Source: JAHQVI01 sp963727575
GTDB taxonomy: Bacteria > Pseudomonadota > Alphaproteobacteria > Rhizobiales > Rhodomicrobiaceae
Assembly: GCA_963727575.1 (NCBI GenBank)
Contig: CAVSIA010000027.1
Span: forward strand, 62,001 to 126,000
Length of the DNA: 64,000 nt
Direction: 5' to 3'
The position numbers were made by a program, and so were the translations under genes. Numbering within the stretch: position 1 is the stretch's first letter; every line of letters begins with the position of its first letter. Shown in pieces: positions 36,572 to 46,794 of the stretch. A model generated the notes under the pieces. It was not told the origin of the DNA and ran no database searches. It worked only from the letters and a program-made list of their open reading frames with translations.

Positions 36572-37222
36572 TCAGGGCGTTGTCGTTTTCGGAGACGAAT
36601 TTTTCAGCGGCAGCGGGTCGCCCCGTGTCTGGTCGAACTTATAGACCTTTTTGCCGGCTTTCTCCGTCGGCAGCTGATATTTTTTCAAAAGATACATCTG
36701 CGGCAATGCGTATGTCACGGTCATCGGCATCAGGCCAAACGCCTTGAATGTAATCCAGAATTCCGTCGAATAATTACGCCAGATGAATTCATTCAGCACC
36801 GTGATGAAGATGAAATAGCCGAGCCACAACCAGGTCAGCACGCGCCATCCCTCGGCATTCAGCGCCAGGTTCTGGCCCAGCAGCGTTTTGAACAGCGGCT
36901 GCCGCCTCCAAAGCCCGGTCGCCAGGATCAGCGCGAATATGCTGCTGACGATGGTTGGCTTCATCTTCACATAGACCGGATCGACCAGAACGAGCGTCAG
37001 CGTCCCCGAGACGAAGCCGGTCAGCGCGGTGATGATCGCCATGAGCGCCAACTGCCGGAACAGCCACCATGTGAGCAGCAGGGATACCACCGTTGCGCCC
37101 ATCAGCACCCCGGTGCTGACGTAAAAGCTGTAATGCGTGCTGGTAAGGAAAAACAGAGCCAGCGGGAGAAATTCAAGACACAGCTTTATGGCCAGCCTTA
37201 TCGGGGTGGGCAGATGCTTCAA
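36572..37222 (-). CDS. Inner-membrane protein YciB/IspZ, copy 2
   Basis: 216 residues if read from TTG 37222 (a GGAAG lies upstream); ATG 37285 would overlap ftsY. It shares the YciB framework with copy 1: CLEFLPLALFFLTSTHYSFY, VKMKPTIVSSIFALILATGL, LNEFIWRNYSTEFWITFKAF and YLLKKYQLP, but with a different N-terminus and a charged C-terminal tail (KVYKFDQTRGDPLPLKNSSP). Tandem duplication followed by divergence is the likely origin. Confidence 0.85.
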   Translation of the reverse strand: MKHLPTPIRLAIKLCLEFLPLALFFLTSTHYSFYVSTGVLMGATVVSLLLTWWLFRQLALMAIITALTGFVSGTLTLVLVDPVYVKMKPTIVSSIFALILATGLWRRQPLFKTLLGQNLALNAEGWRVLTWLWLGYFIFITVLNEFIWRNYSTEFWITFKAFGLMPMTVTYALPQMYLLKKYQLPTEKAGKKVYKFDQTRGDPLPLKNSSPKTTTP

Positions 37223-37247
37223 TGTACGCTTCCACTTCGTTACTGCA

Positions 37248-38363
37248 TTATAGCCCGGCAATGGCCCGAGCGAAATCTCTTGCATCGAAGGGCTGAAGAT
37301 CTTCCGCCCCCTCCCCAACGCCGATGGCATGGACCGGCAGTTTATACTTATCCGCAATCGCCACGAGAATGCCGCCGCGCGCGGTGCCGTCCAGCTTGGT
37401 CATGATGAGCCCGGTCACGCCGGCGGTCTTCTTGAAAATCTCCACTTGATTAAGGGCGTTCTGGCCGGTCGTGGCGTCGAGCGACAGCAGAACCGTATGC
37501 GGCCCGGTGGCGTCGATTTTTTTGATGACCCGAACGATTTTCTCAAGTTCCGCCATCAGATTGGCTTTGTTCTGCAGCCGTCCGGCGGTGTCGATGATCA
37601 ATATGTCGAAATTGTCGGCCCGCGCCTGCGACAATGCGTCGAAAGCCAGCCCGGCCGCGTCGGCGCCGGTTTCCCGGAACACCACCGGGGCGCCCGTCCG
37701 CGCGCCCCAGATCTTGAGCTGCTGGACCGCGGCGGCGCGAAACGTGTCGCCAGCCGCGAGCAGGACGCGCTTGCCTTCGTCGGTGAATTGCCGCGACAGC
37801 TTGCCGATCGTGGTGGTCTTGCCCGTACCGTTGACGCCGACGACCAGAATGATATGCGGCTTATGCGTACCGTCGATTTTCAGCGGCACCGCGACCGGGC
37901 GCAGCGCGGCTTCCACCTCCTCGGCCAAAATCGCCTTTACGGCGTCGGGGGAGATTTCCTTGTCATAGCGGCCTTCGGACAGGCGGTCGGTGATGCGCAT
38001 CGCCGTGTCGACGCCGAGATCCGCCTGGATCAGCAGATCCTCAAGCTCTTCAAGTGTCGTCGCGTCGAGCTTGCGCTTGGTGAAGACGCCGGTGATGCCC
38101 TCGGAAAGCTGGGTGGAGGTTTTGGTCAGGCCCTGCCGGAGCCGCTGGAACCAGCCCGACCTGGCCTGCGGCGCCTCAGGCGGCGTCGCTGGTGGTTCAA
38201 CGGCCGTTTCAGCCGGCGCAGACGCCGGTTCGGGCCGAGGCGGGGCCACGACGTCCACAGCAGCGGGTGCGACCGCGGCGGGTGGGTCCTCCCTCGCTGG
38301 AGCGTCATCCCTGCCGAACAGCCGTCCGAACATGCTCTTCTTTTTCGGCTCTGTTTCGGTCAC
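37248..38363 (-). CDS. ftsY: FtsY, signal-recognition-particle receptor
   Basis: 371 residues. An N-terminal Pro/Ala/Glu-rich acidic linker (to about 65) precedes the N domain and the SRP GTPase domain with GVNGTGKTTTIGKL (G1), DTFRAAAVQQL, DTAGRLQNK (G3), TKLDGTARGG (G4) and a C-terminal amphipathic segment. Targets ribosome-nascent chains to the translocon. Start is GTG 38363 and overlaps the mtaB stop (GTGA). Confidence 0.95.
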   Translation of the reverse strand: MTETEPKKKSMFGRLFGRDDAPAREDPPAAVAPAAVDVVAPPRPEPASAPAETAVEPPATPPEAPQARSGWFQRLRQGLTKTSTQLSEGITGVFTKRKLDATTLEELEDLLIQADLGVDTAMRITDRLSEGRYDKEISPDAVKAILAEEVEAALRPVAVPLKIDGTHKPHIILVVGVNGTGKTTTIGKLSRQFTDEGKRVLLAAGDTFRAAAVQQLKIWGARTGAPVVFRETGADAAGLAFDALSQARADNFDILIIDTAGRLQNKANLMAELEKIVRVIKKIDATGPHTVLLSLDATTGQNALNQVEIFKKTAGVTGLIMTKLDGTARGGILVAIADKYKLPVHAIGVGEGAEDLQPFDARDFARAIAGL

Positions 38364-39621
38364 GGTAGCATCGTTCCAGTCAGACGTCCCCGGTCATGAC
38401 CGGTTACGGCGGCGGCGATGAGCCGTCCCGACGCGACCGGCTCGTTGAGCGCGATTTCGGCGAAATGCGGCGTCCGGCCGACATTCCCCGTCTCGGTGAG
38501 GATTTCGATCCGCCGTCCGTAGCAGGACTGTAGATAAGCGATCCAAGCGCCGCTACGCCAACATGCCGCAGCCGTTCGGCGCGCTCCTTGACCTCGCGGC
38601 GCTCAAGCTGGGGCATGCGCGCGGCGGGTGTCCCCGGGCGCGGCGAGAAAGGGAAAGACATGCAGAAACGTCAGCCCGCATTCCTCGACCATGCCGAGCG
38701 AATTGGCGAACATCTCCTCCGTCTCGGTCGGGAAAGCCGGCGATAATGTCGGCGCCGAAAACGATGTCCGGACGCAGCCGGCGCGCCTCCGCGCAGAACG
38801 CCACGGCATGGGCGCGCGAATGCCGCCGCTTCATCCGCTTCAGGATCATGTCGTCGCCGGCCTGGAGCGACAGATGCAGATGCGGCATCAGCCGCTCTTC
38901 CTCGGCGAGCGCGCGCATCAGCGGCTCGTCCGCCTCGATCGTGTCGATGGAGGACAGCCGCAGCCGCGGCAGTTCGGGGACGAGCTTGAGGATCTTGCGC
39001 GTCAGCCGTGCCGAGCGTCATCTCGCCGGGCAGGTCCGCGCCATAGGCGGTGATGTCGACGCCGGTCAGCACGACCTCGCGATAGCCGCGCTCGGCGAGC
39101 GTGCGCACCTGATCGACGACGACGCCGGCCGGAACCGATCGCGAATTGCCGCGGCCATAGGGAATGATACAGAAGGTGCAGCGGTGGTCGCAGCCGTTCT
39201 GGATCTGGACATAGGCGCGGGCGCGCGTTCCGAAGCCCGCGACCAGATGATGCGCGGTCTCGCGAACCGACATGATGTCGTTCACCGCGACACGCTCGGT
39301 CGCGCCATCGGCAAGAGCGGCGAATGTCGCCGGACGCATCTTCTCGTCATTGCCGATGACGTGGTCGACCTCGTCCATCGCGGCGAACGCGTCCGGATCG
39401 GTCTGCGCGGCGCAGCCGGTTACGACGATGCGCGCGTCGGGGTTTTCCCGGCGGGCCTTGCGCACGGCCTGGCGCGTCTGACGTACGGCCTCGGCGGTTA
39501 CCGCGCAGCTATTGATGATGATGGTGTTTTCCAGCCCTGCCGACCGCGCATGCTCCGCCATCGCCTCGCTTTCGTAGGCGTTGAGACGGCAGCCGAAATT
39601 GATGATCTGAGGCTCACTCAT
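38360..39621 (-). CDS. mtaB: MtaB, tRNA t6A37 methylthiotransferase (about four frameshifts)
   Basis: Radical-SAM enzyme adding a methylthio group to t6A37 of tRNAs reading ANN codons. The N-terminal UPF0004 domain (INFGCRLNAYESE; INSCAVT; VTGCAAQ) and the radical SAM CxxxCxxC (NGCDHRCTFCIIPYGRG) are continuous. Frames break near 39015, 38730, 38650 (extra bases) and 38530 (missing base), with the expected HLHLSLQAGDD, RMKRRHSR, FPTETEEMF, FSPRPGTPAARMPQ and TETGNVGRTPHF blocks resuming each time. Total about 420 residues, normal for the family. The stop overlaps the ftsY GTG. Confidence 0.88.
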
Positions 39622-39638
39622 CGGTCGTTCGGGTTGAT

Positions 39639-40503
39639 TCAGCTTGCGAGCGCGGGCACGCCAATTTCGAACACATCTTCATAATCCAGCATCCAAGGGC
39701 CGGTCATCAAAATGTGGCCATCCGGCTCGCGCCATTCGATTTCTAAGTTACCGCCCGGTAAAGCGATGGTGACACGCCGGCCGGTCAGACCTTTGCGCGC
39801 GGTGGCGACAGCGGCCGCGCAAGCGGCCGTGCCGCATGCCTTGGTGAGACCGGCGCCGCGCTCCCACACGACCAGCTTCACCACATCCGGCGCGACGATC
39901 TCGGCCAGCGAGACGTTCGCACGCTCGGGAAACAGCGGGTCATGTTCGATCCGCGGGCCGATTTCCGCAAGATCGTAAGCCTCCGCATCCTCGACGATAA
40001 AGACGCAGTGAGGGTTGCCGACGTTCACCGCCCCCGGAGCGCGCAGCGGCTCCGCGTCGCCTGCATCGAAGCTGACGTCGAGGCTCGTGGTATCGGCGAA
40101 AAGGGCGCGAAAGCGGAATCCGATCCCATTCGAGCCGCGGCGGACCCATATCGACCGTGACCATGCCGGCGGGACCCGCCGTGCAGGCCAGCAGGCCCGC
40201 AGCCGTCTCGATGACGACGTCCGACCGTCCGGCCTCGTCCGCGATGATCGCGCCAACGCAGCGTGTCGCATTGCCGCAGGCGGCCACTTCGGAGCCGTCC
40301 GCGTTCAGAATCCGCATAAAAGCATCGGCGCGATGGGAGGGCTCGATGACGATGACCTGGTCGCACCCAACGCCGGCGTTCCGGTCGGCTACGCGGCGGG
40401 CGGCCTCGGCGTCGAGCCTCAGGCCGGAATCACGCCCGTCGAACACGGCGAAATCGTTGCCGATCCCGTTCATCTTCCGGAAGCTATGAGTGTTTCTGAT
40501 CAT
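39639..40503 (-). CDS. dapF: Diaminopimelate epimerase (one frameshift)
   Basis: Converts LL- to meso-diaminopimelate for lysine and peptidoglycan. FRKMNGIGNDF at the N-terminus, the first active Cys in AACGNATRC, NPHCVF, and the second Cys in TKACGTAACAA are present. One extra base near 40115 splits the gene; both halves add up to about 287 residues, the usual size. Essential, hence the break is suspected to be an error. It precedes mtaB by 17 nt, the common dapF-mtaB-ftsY operon. Confidence 0.92.
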
Positions 40504-40619
40504 GTTGGTTTATATGGCGATATTTCCCGTCGACACAAATGAATTTCCGGAAGGCCCAAATGGGGGCAAGGTTATTCCTTTGCGTGGGATTCGCTCCTAA
40601 ATGAGAAGCCCTCAAGGCC

Positions 40620-40865
40620 ATGGAGAACTGCGTTATGGAAGCGGGCATGATTATCACGGTGTACCTTGCGTCCGCTTTGGTCGCAGGGATCATCGCCGGT
40701 GCGGTCGCGCCTAACAAACGGCGTCATCCTGGCTATTGGATGATTTTTTCGTTTCTCATCCCGCCATTCGTGCTCTTGCTGCTGATCCTGCCGCGCGGAC
40801 ACGGCGATCATCGACGGGGCCGCGACCCGTTCCACGACGAGGATGACGACGATAATGTTCTATGA
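40620..40865 (+). CDS. Small two-helix membrane protein, unknown
   Basis: 81 residues, or 76 from ATG 40635. Two hydrophobic helices (MIITVYLASALVAGIIAGAV and WMIFSFLIPPFVLLLLILP) joined by a short basic loop (PNKRRHPGY) and a His/Asp-rich acidic tail (FHDEDDDDN). No family recognised. Convergent with ccmG, overlapping its 3' end by 6 nt. Confidence 0.6.
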   Translation: MENCVMEAGMIITVYLASALVAGIIAGAVAPNKRRHPGYWMIFSFLIPPFVLLLLILPRGHGDHRRGRDPFHDEDDDDNVL

Positions 40866-41474
40866 CCGCTTGCCGTCGGCGGCGCCGTTCGCCGTCTTGC
40901 GCGCCTTCGCAATCGCCGGCAAAAGCTCGCCGGTGATGATGTCGTCGCTAAGCGGTCCGACGATTTTATGCACGATCTTGCCGCTGCCATCCACGACATA
41001 GGTTTCCGGAACGCCATAAACGCCCCAGTCGATCGCCACGCGCCCGCTGCGGTCTGCCCCGATCGCGTCGAACGGATTGCCGAGCCTGCTCAGGAAGCGG
41101 CGGGCGGCTTCCGGCTCGTCCTTATAGTTGATGCCGATCAGCCGGAGCTTGTGGCGCTGCTTGAGCGCGTTCAGCACGGGTTGTTCCTGAATGCACGGGC
41201 CGCACCAGGACGCCCAGACATTGACGACGCTGACCTGGCCGTCGGCCAGTTGGGCGCTGCTGATACCAGGCGTGGCAATGCCGCGCTCGGCGAGCCCTTC
41301 GACGGGCGGGAGCGAGAATTCGGGCACCGGCTTGCCGATCAGCGCGGACGGCAGGCGTTGCGGGTCGCCGGAGAACAGCGCCACCAGGAACAATACGACA
41401 AGCGCGAAAACCACAACCAGCGGCATAAGAAAGCCGCCGCGCGAGCGCCTTCCGGTTTCGACATTGGCCGTCAT
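40860..41474 (-). CDS. ccmG: CcmG/DsbE, cytochrome c biogenesis thiol reductase
   Basis: 204 residues: N-terminal membrane anchor (about 16-37), then a periplasmic thioredoxin domain with VNVWASWCGPCIQEQPVL, the insert GINYKDEPEAARRFL and cis-Pro loop GVPETYVVD. It keeps apocytochrome c cysteines and CcmH reduced for heme attachment. ATG overlaps the ccmD stop (ATGA). Last gene of the leftward ccmC-ccmD-ccmG operon. Confidence 0.93.
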   Translation of the reverse strand: MTANVETGRRSRGGFLMPLVVVFALVVLFLVALFSGDPQRLPSALIGKPVPEFSLPPVEGLAERGIATPGISSAQLADGQVSVVNVWASWCGPCIQEQPVLNALKQRHKLRLIGINYKDEPEAARRFLSRLGNPFDAIGADRSGRVAIDWGVYGVPETYVVDGSGKIVHKIVGPLSDDIITGELLPAIAKARKTANGAADGKRS

Positions 41475-41656
41475 CAGCTTTGTCCGCTTTCTCGATGAAT
41501 ATCCGAGCGCCGCCTGATCCCCTGGGCCTCGAGACGGGCAAGCGCCTGTCGCTGGCCGCGCTCCTCAAGAATCGCCCGGATCACCAGCCCAGCCACGACG
41601 ACGGCCGTCACGGCGTAGGATGCCCAGATGAACGCCGCGTGAGGTCCCAGATCCAT
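41474..41656 (-). CDS. ccmD: CcmD, heme exporter small subunit
   Basis: 60 residues: MDLGPHAAFIWASYAVTAVV, one membrane helix, then a basic cytoplasmic tail (RAILEERGQRQALARLEAQG). CcmD releases holo-CcmE from the CcmABCD complex. Size and FIWASYA motif fit. Starts 8 nt after ccmC and overlaps ccmG as ATGA. Confidence 0.88.
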   Translation of the reverse strand: MDLGPHAAFIWASYAVTAVVVAGLVIRAILEERGQRQALARLEAQGIRRRSDIHRESGQS

Positions 41657-41664
41657 GCCCGCTC

Positions 41665-42420
41665 CTATTCCGCCGCCGCTTTGAGCGTCGCCGCCTGACC
41701 GACTCGGGTGACGATCATCGTTTCCACACGCCGCCTGAGAATCTCGGCCCGCATGGCCTTGAAATGCAGCCAGACGAACAGGCAGGTGAACGCGAGCGCC
41801 ATGACCATCAGCGGCCACAGCAGCGACGGATCGATGGTGGGGCCGCCCGCACGCATGATACTGGCCGGCTGATGCAGCGTGTTCCACCAATCGACGGAGA
41901 ATTTGATGATCGGCACGTTGATGAAGCCGACGATGCCGAGGATTGCGGCGGCGCGTCCGGCGCGCGAGGGTTCCTCGATCGACTGCCAGAGCGCGATCAG
42001 CCCCAGATAGAGAAAGAACAGCACCAGCTCGGAGGTCAGCCGTGCGTCCCAGACCCAATAGGCGCCCCACATCGGCTTGCCCCAGAGGCTGCCGGTGACC
42101 AGCGCCAGCAGGGTGAACGCCGCCCCGATCGGCGCGGCTGCCTTCGCAGAGACGTCCGCCAGCGGATGGCGCCAGATCAGCGAGCCGATCGACGAAATCG
42201 CGATCAGCGTGTAGCAGAACATCGAGAGCCAGGCGGAAGGGACATGAATATACATGATCCGCACGGTCTCGCCTTGCTGATAGTCCGCCGGCGACACGAA
42301 GAAGGACATGTAAAGGCCGGCAGCCATAAGCACGATGGTGACACCTGCCAGCCACGGCATGACCCGGTCGGTCAGCCGCATGAAGAAGCTCGGATTTGCA
42401 AGTGTCGAAAACTTAAGCAT
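41665..42420 (-). CDS. ccmC: CcmC, heme-handling membrane protein
   Basis: 251 residues, six membrane helices. The heme-binding WGAYWVWDARLTSELVL loop and its flanking histidines (IHVPSAW and WWNTLHQPAS) are intact. CcmC loads heme on CcmE. ATG 42420 (MLKFSTLANPS) is chosen; the longer open frame has no family support. Confidence 0.93.
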   Translation of the reverse strand: MLKFSTLANPSFFMRLTDRVMPWLAGVTIVLMAAGLYMSFFVSPADYQQGETVRIMYIHVPSAWLSMFCYTLIAISSIGSLIWRHPLADVSAKAAAPIGAAFTLLALVTGSLWGKPMWGAYWVWDARLTSELVLFFLYLGLIALWQSIEEPSRAGRAAAILGIVGFINVPIIKFSVDWWNTLHQPASIMRAGGPTIDPSLLWPLMVMALAFTCLFVWLHFKAMRAEILRRRVETMIVTRVGQAATLKAAAE

Positions 42421-42608
42421 GGTTGCTATATTTGCCTCGCCAGGAGCCGATTTGCAACTTAACGCGCAAGCCCGCCGCAATTTGTATCAGCTCGCGCCAT
42501 GCCGACCCGAAAACCGTCGCACTCTTGTAAGCATAAAACGGCTATTTGGAGGCTTTATTTCCGGTTGGCCTGACGCGCGCCGGATGGGCAATGGTTCTCC
42601 GCCACGCG

Positions 42609-43277
42609 TCATGACAAATTGAGCCGCAGCGCGGCCGCCGTTCCCAGCGGCGCCAGCACGATCGAGGCCAGCGTCAGCGCGCATAGAATGAAGAAGGGCG
42701 AGGCAAAATTGCCCGGTCCGGTGACGACGGCGTCGACGGACGACACGCCGAAGATCAGGATCGGGATGTAAAGCGGCAGGATGATCAGCGGCAGCAGCAG
42801 ACCGCCCTTGCGCAGGCCAAGGGTCAGCGCCGCGCCGATGCCCGCCAGGAAGCTCACCGCCGGCGTCCCCGCCAGCAGCGTCAGCAGCAATGGCAGGTAA
42901 GCCCGTCCGTCCATGTTGAGCATCAGCGCCAGAAGCGGGGCGAGCAGCATCAGCGGGATGCCGACGCTCAGCCAATGGGCGATCGCCTTGCCGAATGCGA
43001 CCAGCTCGAGCGGCAGCGGCCCCAGCGCAATGACCTCGAGCGTGCCGTCCTCATAATCGTCGTGAAACATGCGGTCGGCCGAAAGCAGCGAGGAGAGCAG
43101 CATCGCCACCCAGAGCACGCCCGGCGCGATACGGCTGAGCAGGTTGAGGTCGGGCCCGAGGCCGAGCGGCAGGGTGGCGACGATGACCAGATAGAAGCCG
43201 AGCGCGGTGGAGACGGCACCACCCTGGCGCCGGGCGAGGTGCAGGTCCCGGCCGATGAGCGCGAAGAACGGCTTCAT
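42609..43277 (-). CDS. ccmB: CcmB, heme exporter membrane subunit
   Basis: 222 residues, six predicted helices. GRDLHLARRQGG at the N-terminus, DRMFHDDYEDGTLEVIALGP and LPLIILPLYIPILIFGV match the CcmB family. Together with CcmA it forms the ABC module that powers release of holo-CcmE. Start overlaps the ccmA stop (ATGA). It is separated from ccmC by 188 nt with no gene. Confidence 0.93.
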   Translation of the reverse strand: MKPFFALIGRDLHLARRQGGAVSTALGFYLVIVATLPLGLGPDLNLLSRIAPGVLWVAMLLSSLLSADRMFHDDYEDGTLEVIALGPLPLELVAFGKAIAHWLSVGIPLMLLAPLLALMLNMDGRAYLPLLLTLLAGTPAVSFLAGIGAALTLGLRKGGLLLPLIILPLYIPILIFGVSSVDAVVTGPGNFASPFFILCALTLASIVLAPLGTAAALRLNLS

Positions 43278-43923
43278 GCGACGTCCGCCGGCGTCCGCGC
43301 GACGATATCGCTGAAATCGAGGGTTTTCGCTTCCGACCAGCCAAGCGGCGTATGGGTGGCGGCAACCACAATTCCGCCTCCGGAAAGATGCTCCGCGACC
43401 ATGTCGGCCAGGATGCGCTGCGATCCCGCGTCGAGCGAGACGGCGGGCTCGTCCAGCAGCCAGACCGCGCGTTCGGCGCAGATCAGCCGCGCAAGTCCCA
43501 CCCGGCGCTTCTGGCCCGCGGAAAGATAGGCCGCCTGGAAATCTTCGAGATCCGCCAGAGCCAGACGCTCTGCCGCGGTAGCGATTCGCGCCGGATCGCC
43601 ATTGAGGAAATTAGCAAAAAATGCAAGATTTCTCGGATACGGTCAGAGCGGGCTTGATCCCGTTAAGGTGCCCAATATAGTGGCATTGTTCGCCGACACT
43701 GTCGCTCATCGTCGCCTCCCGCAAGTTTCACCGTGCCGTAAGCTGCGGGCAGGAAACCGGCGATACAGCGGAGAAGCGTCGTCTTGCCCGCGCCATTGGG
43801 ACCGATCACCGTCAGTGCATGGCCTCCTTCCGCACTAAAGTCGAGGCCTTGAAATATGATCCGTGTCCCGCGCACCGCCGCGAGGTTATTGACGATGAGT
43901 TGTGTGGCGGGATGCGTTATCAT
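43274..43923 (-). CDS. ccmA: CcmA, heme exporter ATPase (two frameshifts)
   Basis: ABC ATPase of the CcmAB module. GPNGAGKTTLLRCIAGFLP (Walker A), LSAGQKRRVGLARL (signature) and VWLLDEPAVSLD (Walker B) are present but in different frames: extra bases near 43707 and in an A run near 43636 separate them; between them GEQCHYIGHLNGIKPALTV is readable. About 215 residues in total, the family length. ATG 43923 (MITHPATQLIVNNLA). Divergent from acnA. Confidence 0.88.
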
Positions 43924-44037
43924 GTGACAGAACAAGATGGTTTTTAAAGGCGCGCGGCCAACTCTATATGACACTGCAGCACAGAAGGCCAGCGGGGCGC
44001 TCCCCGGTTGTCCGCGCAATAATCTGGAGGCCCTGAT

Positions 44038-46794
44038 ATGACGACTGAGACGGTACGTTCCCTCGACAGCTTCAAATGCCGCCGCACGCTCGATGTGGAA
44101 GGCAAACAATACGAATATTTCAGCCTGCCGGAAGCCGAGAAGAACGGCCTTGCAGGAATTTCGTCTCTTCCCTTCTCGCTGAAGGTGCTTTTGGAGAATC
44201 TGTTGCGCTTCGAAGACGGCCGGAGCGTGACCGCCGACGACATCAAGGCGATTGCCGCGTGGTTGCCCGATCGTAAATCGAATCACGAGATCGCCTATCG
44301 TCCCGCGCGCGTGCTGATGCAGGATTTCACCGGCGTGCCCGCCGTGGTCGATCTCGCCGCGATGCGCGATGCGATGGCCAAGATCGGCGGCGATCCGGCG
44401 AAGATCAATCCGCTGGTGCCGGTCGATCTGGTGATCGATCACTCGGTGATGGTCGACGCTTTCGGTAACGGCATGGCGTTCAAGACCAATGTCGAGATGG
44501 AATATGCGCGCAACAAGGAGCGCTACGAGTTCCTGCGCTGGGGCGCGGGCGCGTTCGACAATTTCCGCGTGGTGCCGCCGGGGACCGGCATCTGCCATCA
44601 GGTCAATCTCGAATACCTCGCACAGACCGTGTGGACGAAGGACATCGGCGGCGGCGTGACCCAGGCGTTCCCGGATACCCTTGTCGGCACCGACAGCCAT
44701 ACGACCATGGTCAACGGCCTCGCGGTTCTCGGCTGGGGCGTCGGCGGCATCGAAGCCGAGGCAGCGATGCTCGGTCAGCCGATCTCGATGGTCATCCCCG
44801 AGGTCATCGGTTTCCGTATGAACGGCAAGCTGCCCGAAGGCGTGACGGCGACGGACCTCGTGCTGACGGTAACGCAGATGCTGCGCAAGAAGGGCGTGGT
44901 CGGTAAGTTCGTCGAATTCTTCGGTGACGGCCTCGGCCGTCTGACGCTCGAGGACCAGGCGACGATCTCCAACATGGCGCCGGAATATGGCGCGACCTGC
45001 GGCTTCTTTCCGATCGACACGGACACGCTCGCCTATCTCTCCGCGTCCGGCCGCGACCCGCACCGCATCGCGCTCGTCAAAGCCTACGCCCAGGCGCAGG
45101 GCATGTGGCGCGACGAGTCGACATCGGACCCGGTCTTCACCGACACGCTCGAGCTGGATCTCGCCTCGGTCGAGCCCAGCCTCGCCGGTCCGCGCCGTCC
45201 GCAGGACCGCGTCGCGCTTTCCAACGCTTCCGAAGGCTTTACTTCGGCGCTTGCGGAGATTCGCGGCTATCAGCCAGGCAGCGAAGCGGCGGAGATGACC
45301 GCGGAAGGCGGCGCGCCCTCCGTGCCGCTGGAGAAATGCGGCGCTGTCGAGGGCGCCGACTATCAGATCTGCGACGGCCATGTCGTCATTGCAGCGATCA
45401 CCTCATGCACCAACACCTCCAATCCGAGCGTGCTGGTCGCGGCGGGAATTCTGGCCCGTAACGCCCATGCCAAGGGGCTGAAGGTCAAGCCGTGGGTGAA
45501 GACGTCGCTCGCGCCGGGCAGTCAGGTGGTCACCGACTATCTGACCAAGTCGGGCCTGCAGAAGGATCTCGACGCGCTCGGCTTCGATCTCGTCGGCTAT
45601 GGCTGCACGACCTGCATCGGCAATTCCGGTCCGCTGCTGGAACCGATTTCCAAGTCGATCCACGAGAACGATCTGGTTGCCGCGGCGGTGCTGTCCGGCA
45701 ACCGCAATTTCGAAGGCCGCGTCAATCCGGATGTGCGGGCGAACTATCTGGCCTCGCCGCCGCTGGTCGTCGCCTATGCGCTCGCCGGCACGATGAAGGC
45801 CAATCTCGTCAACGATCCGCTCGGCACCGGCTCTGACGGCAACCCGGTCTACCTCAAGGACATCTGGCCGACCTCCCGCGAGATCGCGGAAATCATCCGC
45901 GCAACGATCACGCCGGAGATGTTCAAGGCACGCTATGGCGATGTGTTCAAGGGCGACGCCCGCTGGCAGGCCATGGGCAGCTCAACCACCGCCGGCCTCA
46001 CCTATGGCTGGAGCATGAGCTCCACCTATGTGCAGAACCCGCCCTATTTCGAGCACCTGTCGATGCAGTCGGCGAAGGTGGAGAATATCGACGGCGCGCG
46101 GGTCCTCGGCCTGTTCCTGGATTCGATCACGACCGACCACATCTCGCCGGCCGGCTCGATCCAGAAGGACGGTCCGGCGGGCGAGTATCTGATCGAGCAT
46201 CAGGTACCGCCGCGGGAATTCAACTCCTATGGCGCGCGCCGCGGCAATCACGAGATCATGATGCGTGGCACCTTCGCCAATATCCGCATCAAGAACCAGA
46301 TGGTGCCGGGCGTCGAAGGCGGCGTGACGGTGCACTATCCGGACGGCGCGCGGATGCCGATCTACGATGCGGCGATGCGTTACCAAAGCGAAGGCGTGCC
46401 ACTGGTGGTATTCGCCGGCAAGGAATACGGCACCGGCTCCAGCCGCGACTGGGCGGCGAAGGGCACGCTGCTGCTGGGCGTGCGCGCGGTCATCGCGCAG
46501 AGCTTCGAGCGCATCCACCGCTCCAATCTCGTCGGCATGGGTGTCCTTCCGCTGGTCTTCGATGAGGGCACCTCATGGCAGAGCCTCGGCCTCAAGGGCG
46601 ACGAGAAGGTGTCGATTTCCGGCCTCGAAGAACTGACGCCGCATGCGCGGCTCGTGGCTCATATCGTCTATGCGGACGGATCGACCAAGGACGTGCCGCT
46701 GCTCTGCCGGATCGATACGCTCGACGAGCTCAGCTACTTCCGCAGTGGCGGGATTCTGCAATACGTCCTGCGCGGGCTGGCGTCGGCCGCTTAG
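44038..46794 (+). CDS. acnA: Aconitate hydratase A
   Basis: 918 residues. Interconverts citrate and isocitrate in the TCA cycle. [4Fe-4S] ligands lie in TSCTNTSNPSV and GCTTCIGNSGPL; DSHTTMVNGL, GVGGIEAEAAMLGQP and the swivel-domain GKEYGTGSSRDWAAKG are intact. ATG 44038 follows CTGGAGG. No frameshift over 2.7 kb, a useful contrast with damaged neighbours. A GAGCATGA...TCATGCTC hairpin (46856-46890) lies beyond the stop. Confidence 0.97.
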   Translation: MTTETVRSLDSFKCRRTLDVEGKQYEYFSLPEAEKNGLAGISSLPFSLKVLLENLLRFEDGRSVTADDIKAIAAWLPDRKSNHEIAYRPARVLMQDFTGVPAVVDLAAMRDAMAKIGGDPAKINPLVPVDLVIDHSVMVDAFGNGMAFKTNVEMEYARNKERYEFLRWGAGAFDNFRVVPPGTGICHQVNLEYLAQTVWTKDIGGGVTQAFPDTLVGTDSHTTMVNGLAVLGWGVGGIEAEAAMLGQPISMVIPEVIGFRMNGKLPEGVTATDLVLTVTQMLRKKGVVGKFVEFFGDGLGRLTLEDQATISNMAPEYGATCGFFPIDTDTLAYLSASGRDPHRIALVKAYAQAQGMWRDESTSDPVFTDTLELDLASVEPSLAGPRRPQDRVALSNASEGFTSALAEIRGYQPGSEAAEMTAEGGAPSVPLEKCGAVEGADYQICDGHVVIAAITSCTNTSNPSVLVAAGILARNAHAKGLKVKPWVKTSLAPGSQVVTDYLTKSGLQKDLDALGFDLVGYGCTTCIGNSGPLLEPISKSIHENDLVAAAVLSGNRNFEGRVNPDVRANYLASPPLVVAYALAGTMKANLVNDPLGTGSDGNPVYLKDIWPTSREIAEIIRATITPEMFKARYGDVFKGDARWQAMGSSTTAGLTYGWSMSSTYVQNPPYFEHLSMQSAKVENIDGARVLGLFLDSITTDHISPAGSIQKDGPAGEYLIEHQVPPREFNSYGARRGNHEIMMRGTFANIRIKNQMVPGVEGGVTVHYPDGARMPIYDAAMRYQSEGVPLVVFAGKEYGTGSSRDWAAKGTLLLGVRAVIAQSFERIHRSNLVGMGVLPLVFDEGTSWQSLGLKGDEKVSISGLEELTPHARLVAHIVYADGSTKDVPLLCRIDTLDELSYFRSGGILQYVLRGLASAA

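Noticed and set aside
43663..45381. 572-codon minus-strand frame across acnA and ccmA
   Set aside because: Most of it is antisense to intact acnA; only its last part is the genuine N-terminus of CcmA.
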